Source: JAKFWF01 sp963732635 (GTDB taxonomy: Bacteria > Pseudomonadota > Alphaproteobacteria > Rhizobiales > Hyphomicrobiaceae). Taken from it: DNA of 64,000 nt. Positions 19,044 through 27,507 of this stretch are shown one piece after another. A program made the translations under genes and the position numbers. The stretch's first letter is position 1, and the number at the start of each line of letters is the position of its first letter. The stretch spans positions 1 through 64,000 of the forward strand of contig CAVTAL010000002.1 in NCBI GenBank assembly GCA_963732635.1. The letters run 5' to 3'. The notes beneath the pieces are model-generated. The model was not told the origin of the DNA. It was given only the letters and a program-made list of their open reading frames with translations, and made no database searches.

Positions 19044-19511
19044 TCAGGTGTCATGATCGGGATGCTGCCGGGAAGCCAAATGCGCAATCCGCTCGGGCGG
19101 CATCCAGTCGGCGGTTGCCTGGCCTGGCAAGGTGCACAGATGCTCGAAGCTCGGCAGGCGACTTTCAGTGCCATACTGCACCGTAACCGGCACCCGCTCG
19201 GGATGGTCAAGACTGCCCAAGGTGATCGAAACCCTGTCCTTATCGAGCGAACGATATGTCAACGGTGTGCCGCAATCGCCGCAGAAATCGCGGGCAATAA
19301 CTTCCGAGCTGTTGAAGTGCCTCGGGGTGCCGCGGGTCCAGGAGAATTCACCCCGTTTCACGCCGCCGAATGCGCCGAACAGGTTGCCGCTCGCTTTTTG
19401 GCACATGCGGCAATGGCAAATCGACGCGTTATTGGGCTGGGCAAAGAGCGCGTAGCGAACGGCGCCGCACTGACAGCCACCGGTGAGCAACGGCTTGGCA
19501 TTCTCGGTCAT
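19044..19511 (-). CDS. GFA family zinc protein
   Basis: A 155-residue protein of the glutathione-dependent formaldehyde-activating enzyme-like fold. Zinc-binding cysteines appear as GGCQCGAVRY, CHCRMCQKASG and FCGDCGTPL. Many members have no proven enzymatic role. It overlaps nothing and is convergent with the exported protein 6 bases away. Confidence 0.9.
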   Translation of the reverse strand: MTENAKPLLTGGCQCGAVRYALFAQPNNASICHCRMCQKASGNLFGAFGGVKRGEFSWTRGTPRHFNSSEVIARDFCGDCGTPLTYRSLDKDRVSITLGSLDHPERVPVTVQYGTESRLPSFEHLCTLPGQATADWMPPERIAHLASRQHPDHDT

Positions 19512-19558
19512 GGGTTACCTCCACGGCTTTGGCGGCGCTTGTGTCGGCGATCGGCAGC

Positions 19559-19897
19559 CTACAACCAATCGTCGAGAAAGTGTCTGCCTTGCCGATCCTC
19601 GACTTCGATAACCCAAAGGTCGGGATCGAACTCGGCCTGACGCGCGAGATAGCTTTCGACGTCGGCGTCAGTTGCTTTTGCGGCATCGAGGTGCAGCGAC
19701 CATTGTCGATCGGTCTGACCCTCGTCGAAGCCAGCCGGCGCCGGGCCATACAACGCTGCTTTTCCATCGAGATGCGCGATCTTGATAAAAATGGCGCCGG
19801 CATCGTCGTCGCCGTGACGGACCACCATCGCCGGCGCCCCCGCTGAATTGCAGCGACGAACGTAGCTCTTGGCCCAGATCTCGGATTTCAGACGCAT
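19559..19897 (-). CDS. DUF1491 family protein
   Basis: A 112-residue alphaproteobacterial protein. It begins MRLKSEIWAKSYVRRCNSAG and continues with GAIFIKIAHLDGKAALYGPAP and FDPDLWVIEVEDRQGRHFL, the conserved strands of DUF1491. Function unknown. Next to a peptidoglycan-binding protein gene on the same strand, a common arrangement in Rhizobiales by my recollection. Confidence 0.85.
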   Translation of the reverse strand: MRLKSEIWAKSYVRRCNSAGAPAMVVRHGDDDAGAIFIKIAHLDGKAALYGPAPAGFDEGQTDRQWSLHLDAAKATDADVESYLARQAEFDPDLWVIEVEDRQGRHFLDDWL

Positions 19898-19953
19898 ATG
19901 ATGGAACTAGGCCGAGTAATTCCCCGATGCAAGGGCTGCAGTCGAAGCGACGG

Positions 19954-20748
19954 CTAACGCAGCATCGGCGCACGCCCGGCGGCGGTGAGCCGCGTCAACC
20001 TGGCGACCAACGGACCGGATATGCGCCCGCTGGGAGCGAGGTTCTGGTCGGTCTCAAATTCGCGTATCGCCCGCTCGGTGTCGTCGTTCATGCGGCCGGA
20101 CACCTTGCCGAGATTGTATCCGAGCGCCGATAATGATTGCTGCACCATGCGCATCATTTGTTCGGGGCGGGCGCGCTTTTCCTTGGGCAGCGCCTGCCAC
20201 TGTGCGTTGATCTGGCCAGCGGCCTGGGCCGACACGCCAAGCACGATCGCCTTCATCACGGCTTCGGTGGGCTCGCCAGTTGGCGGTAGGCCGTGGTCGT
20301 GCTCCCAGGCCATGATTGCGGCGCGCGTCACGGCGCCAGCGACACCATCCGGCGTGCCGGGTTCATAACCGCGAGCCTGCAATTCGCGTTGGATCGCGGC
20401 GATAACCTCCGGTGCGTCGCCGGCTGCCGCGACCGCCGGGTCAATGGCCACAGTCAAGGGCTTGCGGTCGCTCTTGGCCCTGGCTGCGCGGCTTTCGCCG
20501 GAATCGGTGGTGACGTCACCATCGGCTGCGCATTGATGATCATTGGCTGACTGCTGGTGCCGGCGGGTGCGGTCGCGGCCCGCTCGGCGGCCGGCTCGGC
20601 CAGCGATTTGTTTGGCGCTCAAGAGTGGCCGGCGATTGTTCGCCTTGTTGCCGGCCTGCTGGTCCTGAAACAACATGATATTGCCCGCGACGCCCGCACT
20701 CAGCAGGACGAAGGCACAGACGGCAAATCTGGCATGGGTTGGTGTCAT
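19954..20748 (-). CDS. Peptidoglycan-binding domain protein, membrane-anchored
   Basis: Start chosen at MTPTHARF, giving 264 residues and an N-terminal hydrophobic helix (FAVCAFVLLSAGVAGNIML). Two PG_binding_1-like repeats follow a long linker: VIAAIQRELQARGYEPGTPDGVAG and MVQQSLSALGYNLGKVSGRM. The linker (about 20460-20660) reads as Arg-rich in this frame. Another frame there gives Pro/Ala-rich LAEPAAERAATAPAGTSSQP, more natural for a periplasmic linker, so a compensating indel pair is possible. Confidence 0.75.
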   Translation of the reverse strand: MTPTHARFAVCAFVLLSAGVAGNIMLFQDQQAGNKANNRRPLLSAKQIAGRAGRRAGRDRTRRHQQSANDHQCAADGDVTTDSGESRAARAKSDRKPLTVAIDPAVAAAGDAPEVIAAIQRELQARGYEPGTPDGVAGAVTRAAIMAWEHDHGLPPTGEPTEAVMKAIVLGVSAQAAGQINAQWQALPKEKRARPEQMMRMVQQSLSALGYNLGKVSGRMNDDTERAIREFETDQNLAPSGRISGPLVARLTRLTAAGRAPMLR

Positions 20749-20980
20749 CGATAGCTGGATCCGAGCAGGGAATGGCCGCCACCGGAGCACTATGAAGTAA
20801 GGCTCGTAAACGGGCTGTTAACCGGCCTGTCCGAGCATCCGGAAACAGTTCGAATTTGATGCAATTTAGAGGCAAAGTGCATCGCTCAAGTATAAGCAAC
20901 TGTAAGTTGTGTTTGGTAAGGTTACGGTCGATAGGGGTCGCCTTGATGGCGATCCCTTTGGAGCAATGGGACGACCGACC

Positions 20981-21384
20981 ATGTTCATACTTCGTGCAGC
21001 ATTCGGCTTGGCGGTTGTCGTCATGCTTTTGCCGACCGATGAAGCTCAGCAGGCCAAGGTTGCGGGCTCCGCCGGCGCTGCGGTGGAGCGTGCGGCGAGC
21101 TATTGCGAGCGCAATCCGGCGACCTGTGCCGCTGGCGCGGAGCTGTGGGCGACCTTCCTCAAGAAGGCGGAGTTCGGCGCCAAGCTCGCCGGCAATATGC
21201 TGCAGGACTATATGAAGGGCAGCGCCCGCAGCGCTGGCGCCGAATCCGACCGGCCGCAGCCGCTCGATCCGAGCCATCGGCCGCAGCCAGCGCCGGCACG
21301 GGCAATCGAGCCGGGACGCGGCACGCTCGCCCGAGCGACATGGCGCCGGCCTGGCGCGGTGGCCTGACCCGCACCGGCACGTGA
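20981..21384 (+). pseudogene. DUF5330-like small exported protein, one frameshift
   Basis: Starts at MFILRAAFGLAVVVMLLP, a short signal or anchor helix, followed by a segment with two cysteines (ERAASYCERNPATCAAGAEL) and an amphipathic helix. In the starting frame the end reads RGTLARATWRR. A missing base near 21332 restores PSDMAPAWRGGL, the conserved C-terminal pattern I associate with DUF5330 proteins, with the stop at 21384. Function unknown. Confidence 0.65.
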
Positions 21385-21507
21385 GTGCAGCAGACTGAGC
21401 AGGCCGACACGGCACGAAATGCCCCTTGCGGTGGCGCCGGGCGAGGTCATATGTCGAACGAGAAGCCGCGCCAGTTGGGCGCGGCCTGTTCGGGAACCAG
21501 GCACGCC

Positions 21508-21933
21508 ATGCCGATCGACCACATTCGCGACGATTTCGAGGTTCTCGACGACTGGGAGGACCGCTATCGCTACGTGATGGAACTCGGCCGCGCCATGCCG
21601 CCGCTCGACGAGGCGCTGCGCACCGACACCAACAAGGTTCGTGGCTGCGCCAGCCAGGTGTGGCTCGCCTCCCGTGTAGCCCCGACCGCCGGCGGCGGTG
21701 ACCGGACGCTGGTGTTGGCCGGCGACAGCGATGCCCATCTCGTGCGCGGTCTCGTCGCCATCACCATCGCGCTTTACGAGGGCGTGCCGCTCGCCGAGAT
21801 CGTCACGCTCGATGCCGAGGCGGCACTTGCCACACTCGGCTTGAAGGAGCATTTGACGCCGCAGCGCTCGAATGGCCTCGCCTCGATGATCAAGCGCATC
21901 CGCGCCGATGCCGAAGCGGCAATGCAGGCTTGA
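21508..21933 (+). CDS. sufE: SufE-type cysteine desulfurase activator
   Basis: A 141-residue protein beginning MPIDHIRDDFEVLDDWEDRY, the SufE N-terminal helix pattern. TNKVRGCASQVWL contains the sulfur-accepting cysteine. SufE receives persulfide sulfur from SufS during Fe-S cluster assembly. The longer upstream reading frame is not conserved in character, so this start is preferred. No suf operon is adjacent. Confidence 0.92.
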   Translation: MPIDHIRDDFEVLDDWEDRYRYVMELGRAMPPLDEALRTDTNKVRGCASQVWLASRVAPTAGGGDRTLVLAGDSDAHLVRGLVAITIALYEGVPLAEIVTLDAEAALATLGLKEHLTPQRSNGLASMIKRIRADAEAAMQA

Positions 21934-22017
21934 GGCCGAGCGGTGATGCGGCCGTTGCTCGGGCTGTCGGCCAATGCAAGTCTTGCGGCCGCACACGTTT
22001 CAAGGAGACCGAGGCCC

Positions 22018-22809
22018 ATGACCGATACCGTTCTGGTTGAGCGCCAACATGGCGTGACCACGATCACGCTCAACCGGCCAGCGCGCCTGAACAGCTTCAA
22101 TGTCGAGATGCATGATGGCCTGTCGGCGGCGTTGTCGGAGGTCGAAAGCGATGTGGATTGCCGCGCCGTAATCCTGACCGGTTCCGGTCGTGGCTTTTGC
22201 ACCGGGCAGGATCTGTCCGAACGCGCGGTGACGCCGGGGGCACCGCGCCGTGATCTCGGAACGAGCCTCGATGAGCGTTACAACCCGTTGATCCGGCGCA
22301 TGCGCAAGCTGCCGAAGCCGATCGTGATCGCCGTCAACGGCGTGGCGGCGGGGGCGGGCGCCAACCTGGCGCTGCAGGGCGACATCATCCTGGCGGCGCG
22401 GTCGGCGAAATTCATCCAGTCGTTCGCCCGGATCGGACTGATGCCGGATGCCGGTGGCACGTGGTCGCTGACCCAGGTGGTGGGCGAGGCGCGCGCGAAG
22501 GGGTTGGCGATGCTCGGCGAGCCACTGACTGCGGAACAGGCGGCGCAATGGGGCTTGATCTGGAAAGTGGTTGACGACGCTGAGTTGATGCCGGAAGCGC
22601 AGCGGATTGCCGCTCAACTCGCTGCGCAGTCGACGGCGGCGCTCGCCACGATCAAGCAGGCGATCCATGCCGCCGCGACCGCGACGCTCGATGCCCAGCT
22701 CGATTGCGAACGCGATGGCCAGCGCACGCTTGGATACGGCGATGACTATGCCGAAGGGGTCGCCGCATTTCTGGCTAAGCGACCTGCGGTGTTCAATCGG
22801 GGAGCTTGA
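22018..22809 (+). CDS. paaG: Enoyl-CoA hydratase/isomerase, PaaG-like
   Basis: A 263-residue crotonase-fold protein. ITLNRPARLNSFN and the oxyanion-hole segments GSGRGFCTGQDLSE and NGVAAGAGANLALQGDI are present, and LMPDAGGTWSL carries the catalytic Asp typical of the PaaG branch. PaaG isomerises the phenylacetyl-CoA epoxide; without other paa genes nearby the specific substrate is uncertain. Ribosome-binding site AAGGAGA lies upstream of this start. A strong terminator follows. Confidence 0.8.
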   Translation: MTDTVLVERQHGVTTITLNRPARLNSFNVEMHDGLSAALSEVESDVDCRAVILTGSGRGFCTGQDLSERAVTPGAPRRDLGTSLDERYNPLIRRMRKLPKPIVIAVNGVAAGAGANLALQGDIILAARSAKFIQSFARIGLMPDAGGTWSLTQVVGEARAKGLAMLGEPLTAEQAAQWGLIWKVVDDAELMPEAQRIAAQLAAQSTAALATIKQAIHAAATATLDAQLDCERDGQRTLGYGDDYAEGVAAFLAKRPAVFNRGA

Positions 22810-22883
22810 CGGCGATCAGGACGCGAGGGCGGCACTGGCGCACCATACACGACCGCGAGATTAGTCGGTTTACCGACGCCGAG

Positions 22884-22917
22884 TGACGACCTCGCCGTGT
22901 GGGCGGCGAGGTCGTCA
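22884..22917 (+). terminator. Strong hairpin terminator after the PaaG-like gene
   Basis: Perfect 14-bp stem (TGACGACCTCGCCG with its complement) around loop TGTGGG, then ATTTGAG. The stem is long, but the T-tract is short. Confidence 0.75.
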
Positions 22918-22920
22918 TTT

Positions 22921-23672
22921 GAGACCGGGGCGGGGGCCCAGTCCCAAATTTCGGCGGGCAGAGAGCGACTTAACGCAAAACACGCTCTTCTGAACTTGTC
23001 GCTGCTTGCGCTTCGTTCGGTATTCTCGTCGAGCGCTCACTGCCGACTTGAAGGGAACAACGTATTCGCCGCCCGCTTATTCCCAGCCTTCCACACGAAG
23101 TTTGATTTTTTTGCAAAAGCAATTTTGGTAAACGTGCTTGGCCGCTAAGCCCAAATTCCGCCGCGATCAGGCATGAGGACTGACGGAATAGATTGTCCCG
23201 CTGCGACGTGATTTAGTTTCAACTAATTGAAATAGGTGACCGAGCGTCCGATTTTGCGGCGCAGAACAGCACTGGGGGGGACGATATGATTGATCTGTCG
23301 CTGTTGGCTACGCGGATGGACCGCCGCGCCTGCGGGCAATTTGCCGTTTTCGACACAAGCGTGGGGCGGCCTGATGGCATCGCCTTTTGCCGAGACGGGC
23401 AATGAAACCCGCATTCCAGGGCATGGCTGCCGCAATCGCCCAGTCAAGTCGGAAGTTTCGCCGTTTCATCCCGGCTGTGAACGCCGCCATGTCCTCGAAC
23501 GCGCGAGGGGGCAATGCCGCACGACATCTACTGTCATGAAAAGGGCCGGACGCCGATGAGGATTTTGAGCCCCACCGATGAACCAATCGCGGGTCGTCGA
23601 GGAAATGGTGCCGAGACCAGCGGAATATCCGGGAAGGTGGACCGTTGTCTTCCCGAACAGCAGCGGGACCGA
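22921..23672. other. Intergenic stretch upstream of the sigma factor
   Basis: About 750 bases without a convincing gene. One short frame, 23286-23405 (39 codons, MIDLSLLATRM start), has an unusually strong GGGGGGGA ribosome-binding site. It is listed here only as a possibility. The 5' part around 23040-23230 is more AT-rich. Confidence 0.4.
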
Positions 23673-24221
23673 ATGAACGATGATATGCGCGAGGAGTTGG
23701 TTCGGCTTCTGCCGCGCCTCAGACGCTTCGCTTATTCTTTGAGCCGAGACGGTGACAGGTGCAACGACCTTGTTCAGGAAACGTGTGCCCGTGCGCTTTC
23801 AAAGCTCGATCAATGGGAGCCTGGAACCCGCTTCGATAGTTGGTTGTTCAGGATCGCGCAGAACATCTGGTTTGATCGGATGCGATCGGAGAAGTCCCAC
23901 GGCCAGACTGTGGATATCGACACCGCCTATGACATCGTCGATACCGATGGTCGGGACGTGACGGAAAGCCGGTTGACCTTGCAGGAGGTCAATCGGGGCA
24001 TCGCCAAGCTGGCGGCCGATCAGCAGGTCGTGGTGGCGCTGGTTTGTGTCGATGGCATGTCCTACAAAGAGGCCGCAGAGGTCTTGGGGCTGCCGATAGG
24101 AACAGTCATGAGCCGCCTGAGCAGGGCGCGACTCGCTCTACATCAGGTGGTGTTCGGTGACACATCAGGCGACGACGGTGGTAAGGGATCGGGGTGGCAA
24201 CGTGGCCGAGTTAACCGATGA
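23673..24221 (+). CDS. ECF-type RNA polymerase sigma factor
   Basis: A 182-residue sigma factor starting at MNDDMREELVRLLPRLRRFA. The region 2 motif is DLVQETCARALSKLDQWEPG plus FDSWLFRIAQNIWFDRMR. Region 4 is the helix-turn-helix MSYKEAAEVLGLPIGTVMSRLSRAR. Upstream in-frame codons lack the sigma fold, hence this start. The next gene overlaps and encodes its probable anti-sigma factor; a subtilisin-like protease lies beyond, convergent. This suggests a signal-transduction set. Confidence 0.92.
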   Translation: MNDDMREELVRLLPRLRRFAYSLSRDGDRCNDLVQETCARALSKLDQWEPGTRFDSWLFRIAQNIWFDRMRSEKSHGQTVDIDTAYDIVDTDGRDVTESRLTLQEVNRGIAKLAADQQVVVALVCVDGMSYKEAAEVLGLPIGTVMSRLSRARLALHQVVFGDTSGDDGGKGSGWQRGRVNR

Positions 24222-25023
24222 AACATTGATGGCCTACGCCGATGGCGTGCTCGACATGGCTGAGCGCGCGCAGGTTGGTGCGATCCTGGCGCAGAATCCG
24301 CAGCTGATGGCAAAGGTTCGCCAGTTCGAGCACACCGGGCAACCGATCCAAAGGGCTTACGATGCAGTTTTAAGCGAGCCGGTGCCAGCCGTGTTGCTTG
24401 AACAGGTTCGCCGCACGCCCATTGGTGGCGCGACGGCTGCGGTCGCCGACTTGGCTGCGGTCCGCCGGGCTCGCGACGAGACCAACAGCAAGTCGAATGC
24501 AGGCACGACCACTAGGCGTGGCCAGCAGCTTTCCTGGGGCGCGCTCGCAATGGCTGCATCCGTCTGTGCCGTAATCGGCACGGGCGCCGGGTGGGGTGCG
24601 CGATCGGCGGTGGAATCGAGGCAGGCGCAGGAGCGTACTGCAGCGCTGGTTCAAATCGCCGTCGAGAGCGTCAGGAGCGAAAGCGAAGTCGCGCTGCCGA
24701 ATGGTGCGGCAGGTGTGGTTCGCGTAATGCCGGCAGTCACTTTTGTCGACAAGGAGCAGCGTTTCTGCCGGCGCTATCGTTTGACCGACGATACGCTGTC
24801 CGTCTTGGAAGGCTTGGCGTGTCGCGATCAAACCGGTTCATGGCAGGTACTGGCGCAGCAGGCGCTCGCTCAGACGGCGCACGGCAAGGTTGATCCCGGC
24901 ATAAAGACGGCAGGCGAGACGGTCGGGGAAAGCCTCGGCGCCATGGTCGGCAAGATTATGGATGGTGACTATCTGGCCGCCGATCGCGAAGCTGAGTTGA
25001 TCGCGCGAAAGTGGAAGCCCTGA
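24202..25023 (+). CDS. Transmembrane anti-sigma factor
   Basis: Probable start GTG 24202 (VAELTDETLMAYADG); an earlier in-frame GTG at 24157 is possible. Either start overlaps the sigma gene, implying translational coupling. The N-terminal segment DETLMAYADGVLD is typical of proteobacterial anti-sigma factors. A single transmembrane helix follows at about 24532-24600 (WGALAMAASVCAVIGTGAGWG), then a periplasmic domain of about 140 residues. No HxxxCxxC zinc motif is present. Confidence 0.85.
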   Translation: MAELTDETLMAYADGVLDMAERAQVGAILAQNPQLMAKVRQFEHTGQPIQRAYDAVLSEPVPAVLLEQVRRTPIGGATAAVADLAAVRRARDETNSKSNAGTTTRRGQQLSWGALAMAASVCAVIGTGAGWGARSAVESRQAQERTAALVQIAVESVRSESEVALPNGAAGVVRVMPAVTFVDKEQRFCRRYRLTDDTLSVLEGLACRDQTGSWQVLAQQALAQTAHGKVDPGIKTAGETVGESLGAMVGKIMDGDYLAADREAELIARKWKP

Positions 25024-25089
25024 GATACAAGCGTGTCGGCTGTTGGCTTCCTGGTCGTCGTCTGACTTGAGTGCTGGAATTCATCACGG

Positions 25090-25121
25090 GGCGTCGGCGC
25101 AAAATCGCCGGCGCCTCTTTT
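25090..25121 (+). terminator. Rho-independent terminator after the anti-sigma gene
   Basis: A 10-bp stem (GGCGTCGGCG with CGCCGGCGCC, one G-U pair) around CAAAAT, followed by TCTTTT. It lies between the convergent anti-sigma and protease genes. Confidence 0.8.
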
Positions 25122-25270
25122 GCGTTGCCAATTCCGGCAGGCTTGAACAACGCAAGCCGCCGCCACTTTTAATAACGCCGCCGCAGCCGCTGCCGAAGGT
25201 TCACGATCGACAACGGACCACGCGCCAATGATGACAATGATGCCAATGATGATGACGACCGGTACGCCGC

Positions 25271-27313
25271 TCAGGGTTTACCGGACGCGAAGCCAAAACC
25301 GACGCTTGAGGCCCCAACACCGGCGGGCAACGTCGTCACTGGGTTGAAGGTCGGCGCTCGCGCCACCTCGCCACCCGATGATCCCGAGCAACGCGTCGGC
25401 GCCATCATCAAGCCACGCCCGAACACGGTGTCGCGCCCAGGCAATCCTAGATCCTTGAATTCGATGGCCGCCAGAACCAATTCCTTGGTCTTGTGCTTGA
25501 CTTGCGCATAGACGGTGGCGACCACCGCAGTGGCAAACGGTACCGCAAATGAGGTGCCCGACTGGAAGCTTTCCTTGCTGTCCGGCAGCGCCGTCCAGAC
25601 GTCGACCCCGGGTGCGGCAGCGTCGATGTAGTCGCCACGGTTGGCCTGGCGATAACCACGCAGATCCTTGGCAACGGCAGTCACCGCAATGACAGTCTTG
25701 TAGGCCGCCGGGTACATCGGCGGCGCGGCTGGGCCTTCGTTGCCGGCGGCAGCGACGAAGATCATGTCCTTCTTCGCCAGTCGCTCGATGGCTCGTTCCA
25801 TCAGTTCGTCGTGCGGGCCGGCGACACTCAGATTGACGACCTTGACCTGCTCCTTGGCCATCCAGTCCAGTGCCGCGAGCAGTGACGCCGTGTCGGCCAG
25901 CGGCTGGCCGTTGGCATCGGCGTGGAAAATGTCGGCGACGCGGAAGTTGGCGTTTGGCACGAGGCCGGGCGTTCCGCTTTGCGAGGCGCCGGCCATGATT
26001 GACAGAATGCCGGTGCCATGCCCAGAAGGCGCCGCGCGGCGACCCTTGCCGATGAAGGTCTGGGCCTCGATCCGCTTGTCGCCGAAGGCCGCCCGCAACG
26101 CCGGATGATGTTGATCGACCATCGTGTCGATCATGCCGATGCGAACGTCCTGCGAGCAGCTCTGCAATTGGGCGTCCCAGCGGATCGCCTTCATGCCGAA
26201 GCAACGCTCGGCGTTGCAGCCACCGGTCGCAGCCGGTTGCGGCGTGCGGCGTTGGGCAGTGCCGTCCGGATCGGCGGCGGTCGCGGCGCGGATCGGGCGA
26301 TAGATTTCATTGAGGGCGACCGAAGCATTGCCACCTGGTTGTCCGAGTACCTCCCTGGCGCGCATCGCATCCATGCCCGGCGGCGGCAACAGGCGCTGAA
26401 GCGTCATGTCCAGGTTCGGCAGCAGTGTGGTCTGCTGAAGTTTAAAGCCAAGGCCGTGGGCCCGGCCCATCATTGCCGGGCTCATGTTGACGGCGAGAAC
26501 CTCGGTAGCGGGCAGCCGATCTGGAAACGGGTTCGGCCGAACCTGCTGCACGGATTTGGGTAGGATCTTCTTGTCTGCGGGGGCCCCGGCCGGGTTGGTC
26601 GCCGACTTAGTCTGAGGCGCGGTCGCCGACTTCGCAGCCTGGGCGTTCGGCCCTTGCGCCGGGCGTATGGCGGGCACCGGCGTTGACGCGGGCGTCGGCT
26701 GCGCCGGCTTGGTTTCCTTCGTTTCCTTCCGCTCAGCCTTCGCGGGTGCCAATCGGTTGAGCCACTCGGCGATGGTGTTGGCCGGCTGGACCTCGACGCT
26801 TTCCTTTTCACTCGGGTCGGCGCGCCGCTCGGCTTTACGCGTGGTGTCGTCGCTCTTGGACGACTTTTCGTCGCTATCGGCGTTATCCGACTTGTTCGCG
26901 GGCGCGGCGGCGGCCTTGCTATCGGTCTTGCTGTCGGATTGGTCACGTGTAGTTTGCGACCGGCTGCTGTCCTGCTGACTTCTGGCTCTTTCCGCCGCCC
27001 GTTCCTGCTGTTCCCTGGCCCTTTCGGCGGCGCGTTCTTGCTGTTCCCTGGCTTTTTCAGCTGCACGTTCCTGCAGTTCCCGGGCCTTTTCAGCGGCGCG
27101 TTCCTGCATCTCACGAAGGCGGTCGTTGTCTTTGCTGCCGGCGTGGGCCCGAATCCCGGTGTTGACAACACCGACGGTCTGAACGACCGCATCGGCGATA
27201 CCGAATACCGTCACGGCAATCACGGCGAAGACGTAGCTCATTCGCCAACGCCGCGCCGAACGAGCCCGGTCGGCCCGAGGCGATATCGATTTCGAATTCA
27301 TTCCGCCCCCCAT
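25271..27313 (-). CDS. Membrane-anchored S8 (subtilisin-like) serine protease with coiled-coil stalk
   Basis: A 680-residue protein; an alternative start is the ATG at 27301, right after a GGGGGGCGGA stretch. A basic N-terminus is followed by one membrane helix at about 27-50. A charged coiled coil of four 11-residue repeats occupies residues 68-111, then a Lys/Ser/Pro-rich disordered region to about 265. The catalytic domain has D396 (GMIDT), H432 (SGHGTG), N525 (AAAGNEG) and S588 (SGTSFAVP). All catalytic residues are present, so it should be active, presumably in the periplasm. Convergent with the sigma/anti-sigma pair. Confidence 0.92.
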   Translation of the reverse strand: MGGGMNSKSISPRADRARSARRWRMSYVFAVIAVTVFGIADAVVQTVGVVNTGIRAHAGSKDNDRLREMQERAAEKARELQERAAEKAREQQERAAERAREQQERAAERARSQQDSSRSQTTRDQSDSKTDSKAAAAPANKSDNADSDEKSSKSDDTTRKAERRADPSEKESVEVQPANTIAEWLNRLAPAKAERKETKETKPAQPTPASTPVPAIRPAQGPNAQAAKSATAPQTKSATNPAGAPADKKILPKSVQQVRPNPFPDRLPATEVLAVNMSPAMMGRAHGLGFKLQQTTLLPNLDMTLQRLLPPPGMDAMRAREVLGQPGGNASVALNEIYRPIRAATAADPDGTAQRRTPQPAATGGCNAERCFGMKAIRWDAQLQSCSQDVRIGMIDTMVDQHHPALRAAFGDKRIEAQTFIGKGRRAAPSGHGTGILSIMAGASQSGTPGLVPNANFRVADIFHADANGQPLADTASLLAALDWMAKEQVKVVNLSVAGPHDELMERAIERLAKKDMIFVAAAGNEGPAAPPMYPAAYKTVIAVTAVAKDLRGYRQANRGDYIDAAAPGVDVWTALPDSKESFQSGTSFAVPFATAVVATVYAQVKHKTKELVLAAIEFKDLGLPGRDTVFGRGLMMAPTRCSGSSGGEVARAPTFNPVTTLPAGVGASSVGFGFASGKP
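26981..27112 (-). repeat. Four 33-bp tandem repeats encoding 11-residue coiled-coil units
   Basis: Units read EMQERAAEKAR, ELQERAAEKAR, EQQERAAERAR and EQQERAAERAR. An 11-residue periodicity suits a right-handed (hendecad) coiled coil, here between the membrane helix and the protease domain. Confidence 0.9.
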
Positions 27314-27507
27314 GTCGGCGTCCTCGATCGCATTGCAGTTAACAATAGGCTGATTGGCGTTCAGCTACCACACCCGAATTTTACCAGTACCCGGGAATAT
27401 TTTGCCACTGTGGCCGTTATCCCTCTTGGCGAAACAACCAATAGCCATGTGCTCGCGATGAGCTGTGATGGTTCAAGGCTGAAACCCATTTTGGTCGACG
27501 CCTGCCA

